From a bacterium (lineage in GTDB: Bacteria > Verrucomicrobiota > Kiritimatiellia > CAIKKV01 > CAITUY01): DNA of 64,000 nt. A program made the translations under genes and the position numbers. The stretch spans positions 62,001 through 126,000 of the forward strand of contig JBAWZF010000004.1 in the NCBI GenBank assembly GCA_037143175.1, read 5' to 3'. The notes below the pieces were generated by a model. It worked only from the letters and a program-made list of their open reading frames with translations, did not search any database and was not told where the DNA came from. Positions 7,301 to 19,100 of this stretch are shown piece after piece; the stretch's first letter is position 1, and each line of letters starts with the position of its first letter.

Positions 7301-10155
7301 CTGAGCCATTGCATATGGCATACGCCTATGATGCGCTGAATCGTGTCACGAACAAGACGGTTGGCGTTGGGCGTGGTGACATTCATACCACGAGCAGCGG
7401 TTATAATGCAGCTGGACAGCTTGTCTTTGAAGCCGATGCCAGCGGCAATACCCGCGTGACTGATTATGATGCCGCTGGAAATGTTACGAATACCTGTTTA
7501 AGGGATGCCGCAGGAAAGCGGGTTGAATGGGTATCAGCATTTTATGACAGTGCCGATCGGTTGATTATGGAGATTAAAGGGGGGCTATCCACGAACCGGT
7601 ACGAGTATGATTGTCGTGGACTCAAGATTGCCTCGATTGACCCCCATGGTCATCGCACCAGCTTTAACTATGACGGGCATCGCCGCTTGGTTCTGACCGT
7701 TGATCCGGATGGAGCAACACATCAGAGGGCTTATGATCGCTGCGGGAATAAGGTGCGCGAAGTGAGTGGGCATGATGCCATTTCGTGTTTCGAGTGGGAT
7801 GCAGCGGGGCGAATGACGCGGCAGGTCTGTGGCGTAGGCCTGCCGGATGCCCGCGAAGTTTCATTTGTCTATGATCCCCTGGGGCGTTTGACTACTGAAA
7901 TCAATCCGCTCGGGTATAAAATTTCCAGGACTTTTGATGCGGAAGGTAATCTAACAAGTGAGACCAACGCGCAGGGGTTTGCAAAAGCCTGTAGCTATGA
8001 TGCTGCCGGCCGGGTGACGAATACAGTAGATGCGTTGGGATATCAGATCGTTCAGTGGCTCGATGGGAATGGTAAATTATGGCGGCTGCAGGATAAGAAA
8101 GGGGCCGTGACCACCTCCCGCTATGATGCGTATGGACGGCGGGTCAAAGTGACCGATGCGCTTGGTTATTCCGTGACGTTAAGTTATGACGTTCGTGACA
8201 ACAAGATTACTGAGATCGATCCCCGCGGACTGATGACCCGGTATGAGTATGACGCCGCTAATCGGGTGACCAATAAAGTTGTGGGGGTTGGGGTTTCGGG
8301 CGCAGTGAAGACATCTACGATTTATGATCCATTGGGGAATGCGGTCATTTCGGAAATCTCCGGACTATCGAATGGGGTTTCGGCTAAAATCTCCAGCGTT
8401 TTTGACCACGCGGGTAATCTGCTCTCCAGCACCGATGCATGTGGCGGGGTGATTTATCATCGCTATGATTCCATGGATCGCGAAATCGAAGTGCGTGATG
8501 CGTGTGGCGGAGTGACTCAAACGTATTACGACAAATTGGGGCGTGTTATCGCCAGAGTGGATGCCTTGGGGGCGATGACGCGGTCCAGTTATAACGCATA
8601 CGGGCTTAAACGAACGCAGACAGATGCAGTCGGTGCCACGACCCATTTCGCGTATGATTCGCTTGGGCGATTAACCAATACTACGGATGCACTCGGTGGA
8701 ACTGAATCCCGGAAATATGATGCGGGTAATCATCTCGTCAGGTTGAAAAGCAAAAACGGAGGGGTGTCCATATTGGACTACGATTCTCTGGGGCGCCTGA
8801 CAAATACCTTGAATGCCTGCGGCTATCCATCCTGCAAAGCCTACGATCCAGACGGAAATATTGTCGCTGAAACCGATGGAAGAGGGGGGCGCACTGAATA
8901 TGGGTATGACGCCTTGAATCGATGTGTTTCTGTCAGGGATTCTGTCTCCAATACCCTGTATTTCGCCTATGATGCCGTGGGAAATAAAGTGCGTGAAATG
9001 CTCCCCTCAGGTCTTGTCATTTCCTATGGATATGACTGGTTGGGACGGCTGGTCCAGAAAACAGTTGGTGCAGGGCGATCAGATGCCCGGCGAACACGGT
9101 ATGAGGTGGATTATGCGGGTCGTGTGGTGGCAGAGTGGGATCCCCTCGGGCAGGTGGTCCGGACAAGCTACGATGCCAACGGGAACAAAACCAATGTGGT
9201 GGATCGCAGAGGATATCAGGCACAGTTTTATTACGATGCGCTGAACCGGTTGATTCGGAGCGTTGATGCGCTGGGGAATTCTGCCCGCGTTGAATATGAT
9301 GTTTCGGGGCGTATCGTACGAGCCCTCAACCGGCGCGGGGCTGCGACTGTTCATCAGTATGATGCCGAAGGCCACCTCATTGCGTTGCAGGATGCCGAAG
9401 GAAATCTCAAGCGAAACCAATACGACTGCCTGGGACGTGTGACGGACGAAATTGAACCTAATGGACTTCATACCAGGTTGGCCTATGACGCGGCGGGGCA
9501 GGTGACAAATCGAACCAGCGTGGCGCCGGGCGGTGAACGTCGGAGTGAATCCTTCCAATTCGATTTGCAAGGTCGGAAGGTGCTCGCCTGCAATGCCATG
9601 GGCGTCGTGACTGAATTCCTGCGTGATGCCAACGGGAATGTGGTGACGGAATCTGTGCGCAATGCCAGCGGATCTTTGCTGCGAACGAAGAGCACTCAAT
9701 ATGATTCCCGGAATCAGTCCATTTTGGAGGTGGACTATCGGGGGGCAGCGTGGCGAACCGAGTATGATGCCATCGGGCGCAAGGTGGCGGCGATTGATCC
9801 TCTGGGAAATCGGACAGCCTATGAGTGGAATGTTTACAACGAGCTTATTGCGACTACAGATCCAGCGGGAAATTGTTCGAAGGCGAACTTTGATTTATGT
9901 GGTCGGGAAACGGAACGGCTCAATGCGTTGGGAGAACGTGAACGTTACCTTTACGACCCAAACGGTAATAAGACGGCGGTGATTGATGACAATGGGAATG
10001 TTGTCCTGACCACATACGATCCTCTTAATCGCATGAGCACAGTGAATCGTTCCAAGCCAAATGTTCCCCTGGATGTTTTGAGGCGTGCGGATGTTAATGG
10101 GGACGGGGTTGTCGATGATGCTGATGTGACAGCACTGGAAGGGGGGCTTCAATGA
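4357..10155 (+). CDS. Secreted RHS/YD-repeat protein without core domain, ending in a dockerin-like motif
   Basis: 1932 aa. A signal peptide (about 1-27) is followed by a DUF6531-type RHS opening ('VEMATGEFLQRENADLWI', 'LDVTRNYRSQR', 'GYGWNWN'). Two related beta-sandwich inserts (about 185-278 and 545-655, each with a '(W/S)WTWxDVxxx(Q/T)A' signature) look like carbohydrate-binding or jelly-roll modules. From about 660 to 1890 there are dozens of YD repeats ('Y(D)xxGRLxxxxDxxG'), expected to wrap into a hollow beta-shell. The conserved RHS core/autocleavage segment and any toxin tail are missing. Instead the protein ends in one dockerin/EF-hand-like loop, 'ADVNGDGVVDDADV'. The stop overlaps the next ATG by 4 bases (ATGA). 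Base composition is lower in G+C than in the 34-64 kb region. Probable partner of the following RHS protein, which carries the core. Confidence 0.9.
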   Translation: MKRKMFHAKFRYFLISLSLFQFSAIATPQAAPSAVVVKRFSEIPVEMATGEFLQRENADLWIKSRGLTLDVTRNYRSQRETSGVFGYGWNWNQGEHLEFPGDFVIHYVTPDGVIPIMPDVSFTSVYAQVCISSPSWGQGVKATGLPDAIGGYGNVAHFYGAIASLQPLVVGGWGFSPPTGPSTIIQVDLSSIGATAYDSDHPQYGVSMKLSAGGSNSVTWGHKAYDFDYVNITGDRASWTWADVNAVQAKLELGSYTQNTAMDVIVDTFHLGVTYTKNSSGQYKYLPGTTFELVQTNNEYWINNKNGTRLAFAHDGKLLRKTDANGNVLTFHYDVSGRLSRVADALKQSITFSYENGLQGARIVRLEDHLGRSVGYAYLGENLVAVTNVLGDVTRYAYDDSQSQEELRHNLVGRTDPEGHSVRIAYYTTNSTPDRVCGYWDGEMAEGRSNEVDYLYLKGTTYSWRPGSKSIQGVVYNSSNDISQVYIREGELTYRESDGINLVAQHSAEHVSSVNTAVWQNIESALGDTNGVMAYNPGLSTNSALDVSGWGFAVPGLSNDIVQVILSVRGMATNTVSLSAVGIASTNWLATNSNWVALDISRAKSKWTWEDVSNLTARITLPAGTTNPVPVWLDGFSLKVAYRHFDPGRDPLDLLYFYDLAHNMVSSDRGGCAHQFSYDARGNLVSWTDSENNIRRYEYDPISNKPVRTWDPLGRVTSMEYDQAGRLIRTTDAAGNSSTMAYDGYGNVIRTKDTAGAVEETLYDAHGLNVVRRRNRRGFETGYDYDSLGNCIRVTAPDGGRRHAVFNAGGLKLSERDEAGIETRFEYDRNGQPTNIVSAAGTLEETAEGRQLDGRGLEVNRRDPLGHQEFIEYDADGRPICRIDRLGGQTLTEYDENGNPWRLTDAVGQTRETIRDERGNILADLDRRGCAASFTYDRNNNPVFIVDKSGNRITMDYDANGNKISEIYQWAGYPGCPESDRPEPLHMAYAYDALNRVTNKTVGVGRGDIHTTSSGYNAAGQLVFEADASGNTRVTDYDAAGNVTNTCLRDAAGKRVEWVSAFYDSADRLIMEIKGGLSTNRYEYDCRGLKIASIDPHGHRTSFNYDGHRRLVLTVDPDGATHQRAYDRCGNKVREVSGHDAISCFEWDAAGRMTRQVCGVGLPDAREVSFVYDPLGRLTTEINPLGYKISRTFDAEGNLTSETNAQGFAKACSYDAAGRVTNTVDALGYQIVQWLDGNGKLWRLQDKKGAVTTSRYDAYGRRVKVTDALGYSVTLSYDVRDNKITEIDPRGLMTRYEYDAANRVTNKVVGVGVSGAVKTSTIYDPLGNAVISEISGLSNGVSAKISSVFDHAGNLLSSTDACGGVIYHRYDSMDREIEVRDACGGVTQTYYDKLGRVIARVDALGAMTRSSYNAYGLKRTQTDAVGATTHFAYDSLGRLTNTTDALGGTESRKYDAGNHLVRLKSKNGGVSILDYDSLGRLTNTLNACGYPSCKAYDPDGNIVAETDGRGGRTEYGYDALNRCVSVRDSVSNTLYFAYDAVGNKVREMLPSGLVISYGYDWLGRLVQKTVGAGRSDARRTRYEVDYAGRVVAEWDPLGQVVRTSYDANGNKTNVVDRRGYQAQFYYDALNRLIRSVDALGNSARVEYDVSGRIVRALNRRGAATVHQYDAEGHLIALQDAEGNLKRNQYDCLGRVTDEIEPNGLHTRLAYDAAGQVTNRTSVAPGGERRSESFQFDLQGRKVLACNAMGVVTEFLRDANGNVVTESVRNASGSLLRTKSTQYDSRNQSILEVDYRGAAWRTEYDAIGRKVAAIDPLGNRTAYEWNVYNELIATTDPAGNCSKANFDLCGRETERLNALGERERYLYDPNGNKTAVIDDNGNVVLTTYDPLNRMSTVNRSKPNVPLDVLRRADVNGDGVVDDADVTALEGGLQ

Positions 10156-13100
10156 AGCTCAAGGCTATTATTTGTTGTATGTTCTCCGCCTTCTGCTTCC
10201 CGTTATCAGGTTCTGGTGTGATGCCTGAGTGGTGGCTGTCACGTCATGTGGTGGAGACTAACATGCCTGCCAATGATTACGCACCTGCGTTAAGAGGGCA
10301 ATTATGCTGGATGGCTGAGATGGCCAAAGCAGAACTTGAGGCCAACATCCCTGGTGGAGCCAATGATGCAATTCGGGAGGGATTAGCCAGTATGGAGGCT
10401 GGCGACCATGCTGGGCCAGTCAATCTAGGGCAGCTCAAGCAGGTTGTTGCTCCTTATTATCAGCGATTGATTGAGGAAGGTGCTCTTACCGATTATCCAT
10501 GGGCGGACTACGGTCTCTTGGCGGATTACAGTCCGGTCAATGTAGGACAAGTGAAGCAGGCCTTCAGTTTTCAGCTTATGGGTGTCAGCTATAACCCGTC
10601 CATTAGTGGCCTGATTGGATATTCCGGTGTACAGACGGGCGTGTTACAGGTTGTGGCGAATTCGGTGCTTGGGGGCGGATTGAAGTCCCACGCGTTCTGT
10701 GCAGGCCTGGGCCCTTATCATCTGGTGGTGGAACGCCTGCAGACAAATTGGGCGGTTGAAGCGTGGCGCGATTCAGATGGAGATTCCGAACGTGACTCAT
10801 GGGAGGCGGCCAGCGTGTACGCGTTTAATCCTGTTCAGGTTACGGGAATTGTGACTGGTATTGATTTCGTTTTGCAGGATCCTGACGAGGATGGCGATGG
10901 GATACCCGGGTATGTAGAGCGGCAATTAGGGTTGGATCCCTCATCGCCACAGGATGGGGGCAGTGATGAGGATGGCGATGGCTTGTCGCTGGCCGAGGAA
11001 TGGCGGGCGGGTTCAGATCCTTTGAATGGAGATTCGGATGGTGACGGCATGGGGGACGGAGCCGAGACGTTGAATGGACTCTCATCCACTAATGCCGGTA
11101 GTCATGTCGGGCCCCCGTTCGCAGAGTCATTTGAATTGCCGGAGGTTATTTGTGGCGAGCTTGGCGGACAGAATGGCTGGAACGTGGGCCTTAGCAATGT
11201 GGCGTGGGTGGTCACTAACGCAGCTCTGGGCAGCCCGCAAGGTCTGCGACTTAAGGCAGATACGAATGATAACGCCCTGATCACGCATCCTTTGGCTGCT
11301 TATGGTGTTGAGGTGGTTTGGATAGAATTCTTGGGGGCGCCCGTTCGACGTATAGCGAGTGGATTGCCGGTGATCACAAATGGCGTGGGGGCGGTTTTTT
11401 ATGTGAATCGGGAGGGGTACCTGATGGTATATGATGCGACCTCCTGCCCGGGAACCTGGGTTTGCCTCTCCAATGCGCCGGTGCTGGCAATAGGGTCATT
11501 GACCCGGTTTTCCGTGCGCCAAGACTATGTGGGGCAACGGTGGGGACTGTGGATCAATGGAACCAATGTGGTTCGCAGCCTGCCCTTTGCTACAAGAGTC
11601 CCTGAACTGGCCCGGCTACGTTTTCGCAGTGCCTTTTATCAGGATGCGTTGATTGATGACATTAGTGTGTTTACCAATACTCCGGCGGGTTATTGCGTGG
11701 ACTCAGACAACGACGGTATGCCAGATGACTGGGAACGGCGTTATGGACTCAATCCCTATACCTCCTCCAATCCGCTGGATATGTCTGATCCGTCCGATCT
11801 CGACTTTGATGGCCTCTCCAACCTCGAAGAATTCCAGCAGAACCTTGACCCCGGCAATCCTGATACCGATGGTGATGGGCTCAGTGATGGGGTTGAACTC
11901 GCCTTGGGAACCTCGCCAACTAATGCGAATGTGTCTATTACAGCAACGGTTCCATTCTTAGAATCCTTTGAAGCCCCGCAGGTGCTCCAAGGGGATCTTC
12001 ACGGGCAGCATGGTTGGGAAGTTTCAATAGCAAATTGTGCCCTCGTACGAACGAATGGCGACGGCGAAGGCTTGCAGGCTTTATGTCTATCCGCGGCGAC
12101 GACTGGTGCCGCCCAAATATCTCAAATAATCAAAGGCGAGATTGGTGTTACCACCTGGATCGACTTTGAGGGAATTCCCGTGCGTCGCCTTGCCTCCGCA
12201 CGGCCTGAGATTCATCCGGCCTCGATGGCGGCCTTCTACATTGATGCCGATGGGGCAACCGTGGTGGCGAGCGGCTCTAATTGGATAACGCTTACCAATG
12301 CGCCTGCCATTACCGGCACAAACTGGTGCCGCTTTACGGCCATGGAAAACTACTCCAATCAAGTGTGGAGCCTCTGCCTGAATGGTCAGCTGATTGCTGA
12401 AAACCTCGGTTTCGTTCATCGATTGACCAGCTTTGCTGGTTTGCGTTTTTCCGCCCCGAGCTATACAAATGCCTGGCTGGATGCGATCCGGGTAACAACT
12501 GACGCGCCCGGTGACATTGATAGTGATGGTGACGGAATGCCAAATGCCTGGGAACTCACATACGGGCTTAATCCGGCCGATCCGGCCGATCCGTTGGACC
12601 AAGATGGTGATTCTCTCTCCGCTCTCGAAGAATACCGGCTTGGCCTGAACCCGTGTAATCCAGATACCGATGGTGATGGGATGGGAGATGGGACGGAGCA
12701 AGCGCGTGGATTATCGCCAACCCATGCTGCAGCGTATCATACACTCCCATTCAGTGAGTCATTTGAGGCTCCGCAGATCACTAACGGGCTTCTTGTCGGG
12801 CAAAATGGGTGGCGCGTACCTTTGTGCGAATCTGGCGCTGTGGTAAATATGAGTCAGCCATATTCGGGCCTTAAGGCGCTGCAGTTGGATGGCCGGACAT
12901 CAGCCGTGGCAATCTATCAGCCACTGGCTGCGGCGGGGCAGTCGGTTATCTGGACAGATCTGAGAACCATCCCCGCCTTCCGGACGGCGTCCGTTCCGCC
13001 GGTGTTGGAGCCTTCTTCTACGGTGGGCTTCTATGCGGATCGTAACGGTCGACTGGTCGTGTCGGACTCAACCAATTGGGTTACGCTGACAAACGCACCC

Positions 13101-16100
13101 TGGGTGACAACCAATGGGTGGGTTCGCTTTACAACCTGCCAGGATTTTAGCAACCGGGTATGGAGCTTGTACATGGACGGTTGGCAGGTCGCAAGCGGTC
13201 TTGTATTTGCCTCCTGCTCGCCGCGTGAATATTCCGGATTGATGGTAAAGCATTCTGCACAACGGGCTGGCTATCTTGATTCTGTTTTAATCTCACCCGT
13301 TCGATCCGATTTATCTGACCGATTCGCTTATACTGATTGGTCCGATCTGTCTGACTATGCCGACCCCGATGGTGACGGCCTGGACAACTATGAGGAATAC
13401 CTGCTGGCTCTGGATCCTCAAAATCCCGACAGTGATGGGGATGGCATGGGGGATGGGGCTGAAACCCGATGGGGGTCAAATCCCGCGGTTTCAAATTCGT
13501 TTGCCGGACTTCCATGGATTGAACCGTTTGAACCCCCGGTTGTAACATGCGGGGTTTTGGCTGGTCAGAATGGCTGGCTGGCAACCGGGACAAATATTGC
13601 CTGGGTACAGACGAATTGCATTTCTGAAGGGATGCAGTCGGCATCTCTGATGGGGACTGGTGCGGTTTCGAGGGTGAACGCAGCTTGTGGCAGTCCTGTC
13701 GTATGGATAGACTTTCAGGCCCGGCCGGTGCGGCGGTGGCTCGATTATTTGCCAGGGGTTAGTCCCGACGTCGCCACAGCATTTTTTATTAATGCAACTG
13801 GGCAGGTGGTCGTTTGTACGGCTTCTGGCTGGGAGACTTTGGTGGGACATACGCCGGTTTCAACATCCCAGTGGACTCGATTCACGGTGAAAGCCGATTA
13901 TGTGGCGCAGCACTGGGCGCTATGGGTCGGTGCGGTTTGTGTGGGAAAGGCGATACCCTTTGCTAAGCCGGTGAGCGAATTTTCGGTTGCCCGGGTGTTT
14001 ACACCCATTTTTTCGCGGGGTTATCTGGATGCTCTAGCCATTACTACAAACGAACCAGTCGGGCTCGACGATGATGGCGATGGTTTACCAAACTCATGGG
14101 AGCTTCAATTTGCGCTTGATCCGTCGGATCCGACAGATTCATCCGATCCTGATCAAGATGGCCTGAGCAATCTTGAAGAGTTTCTGTGTGGCACCAATCC
14201 CCGCAACCCTGATAGCGATCATGATGGTCTGGTAGATGGCTGTGACGGGGTAATGCCGATTGGCCTTTTCCTGCAAGGTGTAGATCGAAATGGAGATGGG
14301 TTTGCTGATGGGGAATCAGATTATGGCTGCAATCCATTGAGTCCGGATACCGATGGGGATGGCCTCTGTGATGGGGTAGAGGTGGCGCAGGGTATGAATC
14401 CAGCCCAGGCATCGTTGGGGCAGGGGCTGGCGGCTTGGTATCGGCTGGATGAAACCAATGGAACTGTCATTGCCGACAGTTCCAGTAACAGGCTTAACGG
14501 GGTGTGGCTGGAAGGTGGAGAGCCGAACGGAGGTATTGGCCGGATGGGAAGTGCCCTGGAGTTTGATGGGGTAACCAGTGGGGTTCGCATCCCCAGCTCG
14601 GACTTGCTTGACCGTTCAAGCAATATGACCGTATCGGTTTGGGTTCGGCCTGACGGGGGCAATACAACGGGGACACAAATGGTGGTCGCGCGTCAAGGCG
14701 GTTTAGGCCTTCAGATGACCGGGCGCCGCCCTGAAGTCCGGTTGTCAGGGAATGCAGCGGACGTGATTCCGGCGTCTGCGAGCCTTGCGGCAGGGGTATG
14801 GGCTCACGTAGCCTTGTCAATCAGCGGAAGCAATATGATGCTTTATGTGGATGGTGAGGTAGTACTGGATACTAACATCACCGCGGTGACGACAGGAAGG
14901 TTGGCTCCCCTGGGCATTGCATGTGAGGCTGTTACAACTAATTTCTGTTTCGCTGGTGGGTTGGATGATGTCCGGATTTATCACCGTTTCCTTGGCGGGG
15001 CTGAGATCCGTGAGCTGTATGCGTTGGGTGCGGATCCGGATGGTGATACTCAGGGAGCAAAAGACGAATTGACCGGTAGTTCGAACCAGGCCCAAGGCCT
15101 GTTGATGCCGGGAATTGCAGGGGATCTGGATGGCGACGGGCGTCTAACAGGGCGTGATCGAGTCAGGCTTCAGGCTCTTGTCGCGGAGCTTGGGCGGGAT
15201 ATCACTAAGTTTGAGTATGATGAAGACGGGAACCTGATTCGGAAAACGGATGCGCTAGGGCAAGCCGCAACCATTGCGTATAACAGGAATAATCGCCCTG
15301 TTATTTCCACGGATGCCAATGGGCATGCCACACGGCACGAGGTGAATTCAGTGGGAGCGGTGACCGCCGTAATAGATCCGCTGGGTATGGTGACTCGATT
15401 TGCTTTCAATGCTTTCGGGAACGTTACGAATTTGACGGATCCGGGCGGGAATCAGACTTGGATTGAATATAATGCTGCCGGGCAGGCTGTGCGCACTATT
15501 AATTCGCGTAGTGTTTCTACGGCGACCATTTATGATGATTTGGGGCGTGTTCAGGAAGTGATTGCTGCTGAGGGACTGCCGGAGGAACAGCGAGCGTGGT
15601 CTTATTATGATACAGCAGATCATCTGGTGAGCAATCGGAATCATCTCGGCGTGGCAAATGGGTATGTTTATGATTCCCGTGGCTTGCTCATCAAGCAGGT
15701 ATTTGCTGCGGGTTCGATTGATGAGGCGATTGTAGAAACCACGTATGATGAACGAGGGTTGGAAAGAAGCCGGAAAGATCCCCGCGGATATGTCATACAG
15801 AAAACCTATGACGCCTTGGGCCGGCAGGCAGGCGCTATCGATGCGCTGGGGAATTTGTCCCGCACATGCTACGACAACTTGGGTCATGCTATTGCCAGCA
15901 TTTTACCCAATGGCCGAACCATCCGGCAGGAGTATGACAAGTGGGGGCGTGCGGTTCGTGAGACTGATGGAAGTGATCAGAGGTTTATTGAGTACGATGT
16001 ACTGGACAGGGTGACGGCTAAGTGCGATTGGCGGGGGATTCGCTCAGAGGTGTCATATGATCCCGCCGGGAATGTGATTAAAAATGTTGAGGCCAAGGGG

Positions 16101-19100
16101 ACGGGGTCTGAGGCGGTTACCATTACGGACTATGATCCACTTAATCGTCCTGTTCGTGTAACAAACGCTAATGGAGGAGCAACCCGTTATGCCTACGATA
16201 TCTGTGGGAATAAGTGTTCGATGTCCAATGAACTCGGGAAGGTGACCCGCTGGGCTTACCTGTATGGGAATCGCCTGGATTGGACCCTGAAACCGGACGG
16301 AGTGGTGGTGTCCAATCGGTACGATGCGCTGGATCGTTTGACCATGGAATTGGTTAATTCATTGCCGAGTGTAACATTGTGCTACGACAAATTATCCAGA
16401 ATTACCAATGCGGTGGCCTTCAATAATCCCTGCAGCAGTACGGATGATAACCGTGTGGAATATGCCTATGATGGCCTGAATCGGGTGGTAAGGGAGTGGC
16501 AGAATGGTCGACTCATTCAGCGGCATTATGATGCTTCAGGAAATTCAGAGCAGGTGGACACTCCTTCAGGGGTAACGATGAGGAGGGGCTATGATGCAAA
16601 TAACCGATTGATTGAGCTGAAGAATGCGGCCGGTTCGCTAACCTATGCGCGTTATGCGTATACCCCGAATGGGCGAGTTGAGACGGTGACCTATGCGAGT
16701 GGGGTGGTAGAAACCCATGGCTATGATTCAAGGGAGCGACTCAGCATTCTGCGGCAGCAAGGGGTGAACTGTGATTATAACGCCGTGCTGAGTCGAGATC
16801 CCAACGGAAACGTGACGGTGTCGTCCGAGAGTAGTGGCGAAGGCGCGACCTACACCTATGATGCAGGGAATCAGGTGACGGCTAAGAAGGTGTTGAATAA
16901 CCTGCTTCGTGAATCCTTTGACTATGATCTGATGGGGAATTGGCTTAGTAGTTCAAATCCGGTGCAAGGCCGGGTAAGTCGGGCGATCAATGCCGGGAAT
17001 CAGTATACCCGCGTGGGTGAGGAGGCACTCCATTATGATGCGAATGGGAGTCTCGTGGCGCGGGGTAATGCCGGGTATGTCTACGACTATAGGGGCCGAC
17101 TGGTGGAGCTGCGATCCAATGGAGTGGTGTTGGCGTATTATTCCTATGATGCGTTGAATCGCCGCGTGAGTAAGGATATCGCTGGCGGGCATATTGCTTA
17201 TTACTATGATGGCGAAGCGCTGATTGATGAGGCGGTGAATGGGGCATGGGGGCGCAGTTATGTATTCGCCGATACAATCGATACCCCGGTGGTATTCCTG
17301 CGTGAGGGAATACCCTATTACTATTTGAGGGACTGGCGTGCCAATATTGCGGTTCTCACAGATGCATCCGGACATCCGGTGGAGCAATTCCGCTATTCGT
17401 TATTCGGTCAGATGCAGGTATTGGATGGCAACGGGAATCCGCTGATTCAAAGTGGGCTGGGTAATATCTGGACATTTGCCGCACGGCAGTGGGATCAGGA
17501 ATCCGGACTGATGCATTACCGGAACCGGGCTTACTCAGCCGAATTGGGGCGTTTTCTGCAACAGGATCCGGCGGGGTATGCTGATGGCATGAATCTCTAT
17601 GCCTATGCCGGGAATAATCCACTTTTGTTTTCCGATCCCTATGGATTATATCGCTGGAATCACGGGGCGCTCGACAGTCGAGTTGGGGAATGGCTTGTGT
17701 CGCAATATGGTCAGCTTCGCGAGATCGAACGACAACGTCGGGCGTATGAGGAAGCCTTGCGCCAGGCAGAAGAAGAACGACTGCGGCAGCAGCGTGCTGC
17801 GGAGGAGTGGGCTGCCCGAGCCTTAACTCGATACCAGAATGAGCACCCGCGCGAGGTGCGCGATATGGTTAGCAAGTACCGTCATCTAGGGATGAACGAG
17901 CAAGAGGCGACCCGGATGTTGATGAGCGGTGTGAACTCTATTCCCCGGTTAGGTGCCACGGTCGGGCCTAATGATACCCGACGGGAATGGTGGCTGGATT
18001 ACTATTTACGGGGGGGGCAGATCAATGACGTCATGCGCGGGGAAATGAGTCGCATGGGTACTGCCAACGTGGATCAGTATTTTGCGAAAACGTCGGCTAA
18101 AGAAACGCAGTTACGCAATAAGCGAAAAGCAACTCAACAGCAATACACGATGGCGGCGGTGGCGATTGTGGCCACGGTGGTCACTTGTGGGGCAGGAGGG
18201 GCGCTGGGTGCTGCAATGCTGGGAACGGTGGGAGTGACCGTGACGACAGCGACGACAGCCTCGTTTGGTGCCTATGTCGCGGGTGCGGTGGTGATTCAAG
18301 GGGTTTCCTCTGCTGCCACCACCATGATATCGCATGGGAATATAGGTGATTTTGCCCAGTCATGGGCCATAAGTTCTGCGGCTTCTGTAGCGGGTTATGG
18401 AGCCGGATATGGGATGGCAAAAACAGGTTGGGATGTGCCGATGCAGTTGGCAACCCAGTCCGGCACCAGCACTTTCGTCTCCTCCGGTGCGCGAGCAGCG
18501 ATCGATGGAGGTGGATTTAAAAATGTGTTCCGTGATACGGCCATCAGTTTTGCAGCGGGCGGGATGATGGGGACCTTCATGGCTGCTCCGGTTGAGGGGC
18601 AGAGTCCTGCTAGTTTTGGTGACTATATGCATGCGGGCAATGTATCGAACTTGGGTTATTTGCACTCGCCCATATCCGGGGGGGTACAGGGTTCGCTCAG
18701 AGCCGCAGTGTATGGCGGGAATATGGTGGAAGCATTCGGGGATGGTGCCATGTCGAGAGATGCTTTGATCGACTATGCAATGGCCTCCGTGATCGCTCCA
18801 GTGGCGAGCCGTATCTCAGCAGTGCTGGTTGAGGCTTTGCCGAGTGAGACGCGTTCAGTTGCTCAACCTGAAAAATGGGAGGATCGACCTCCCGTAGTGA
18901 AAGCTACGGAAAGTGAGTTCGTGAAGGAAAAGTTCAGTAAGCGGGTGCTACGGGGAAGCGCCGCAACGGTGGTCAACCATTTGGAGGAAATGGCCGTGGC
19001 CCCGTCGCGTTCCCTGATGGCCATTTGCAAAACGATCATGGCCGATACCTGGAAGGTGCGTTCACAAGTGATTAATCCCTTCTCGCGGAGTTTCGTTGGA

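Noticed and set aside
6300-10000. Regular repeats that might be taken for a CRISPR array or DNA satellite
   Set aside because: They are degenerate at the DNA level and keep the reading frame; they encode YD repeats of the RHS protein.
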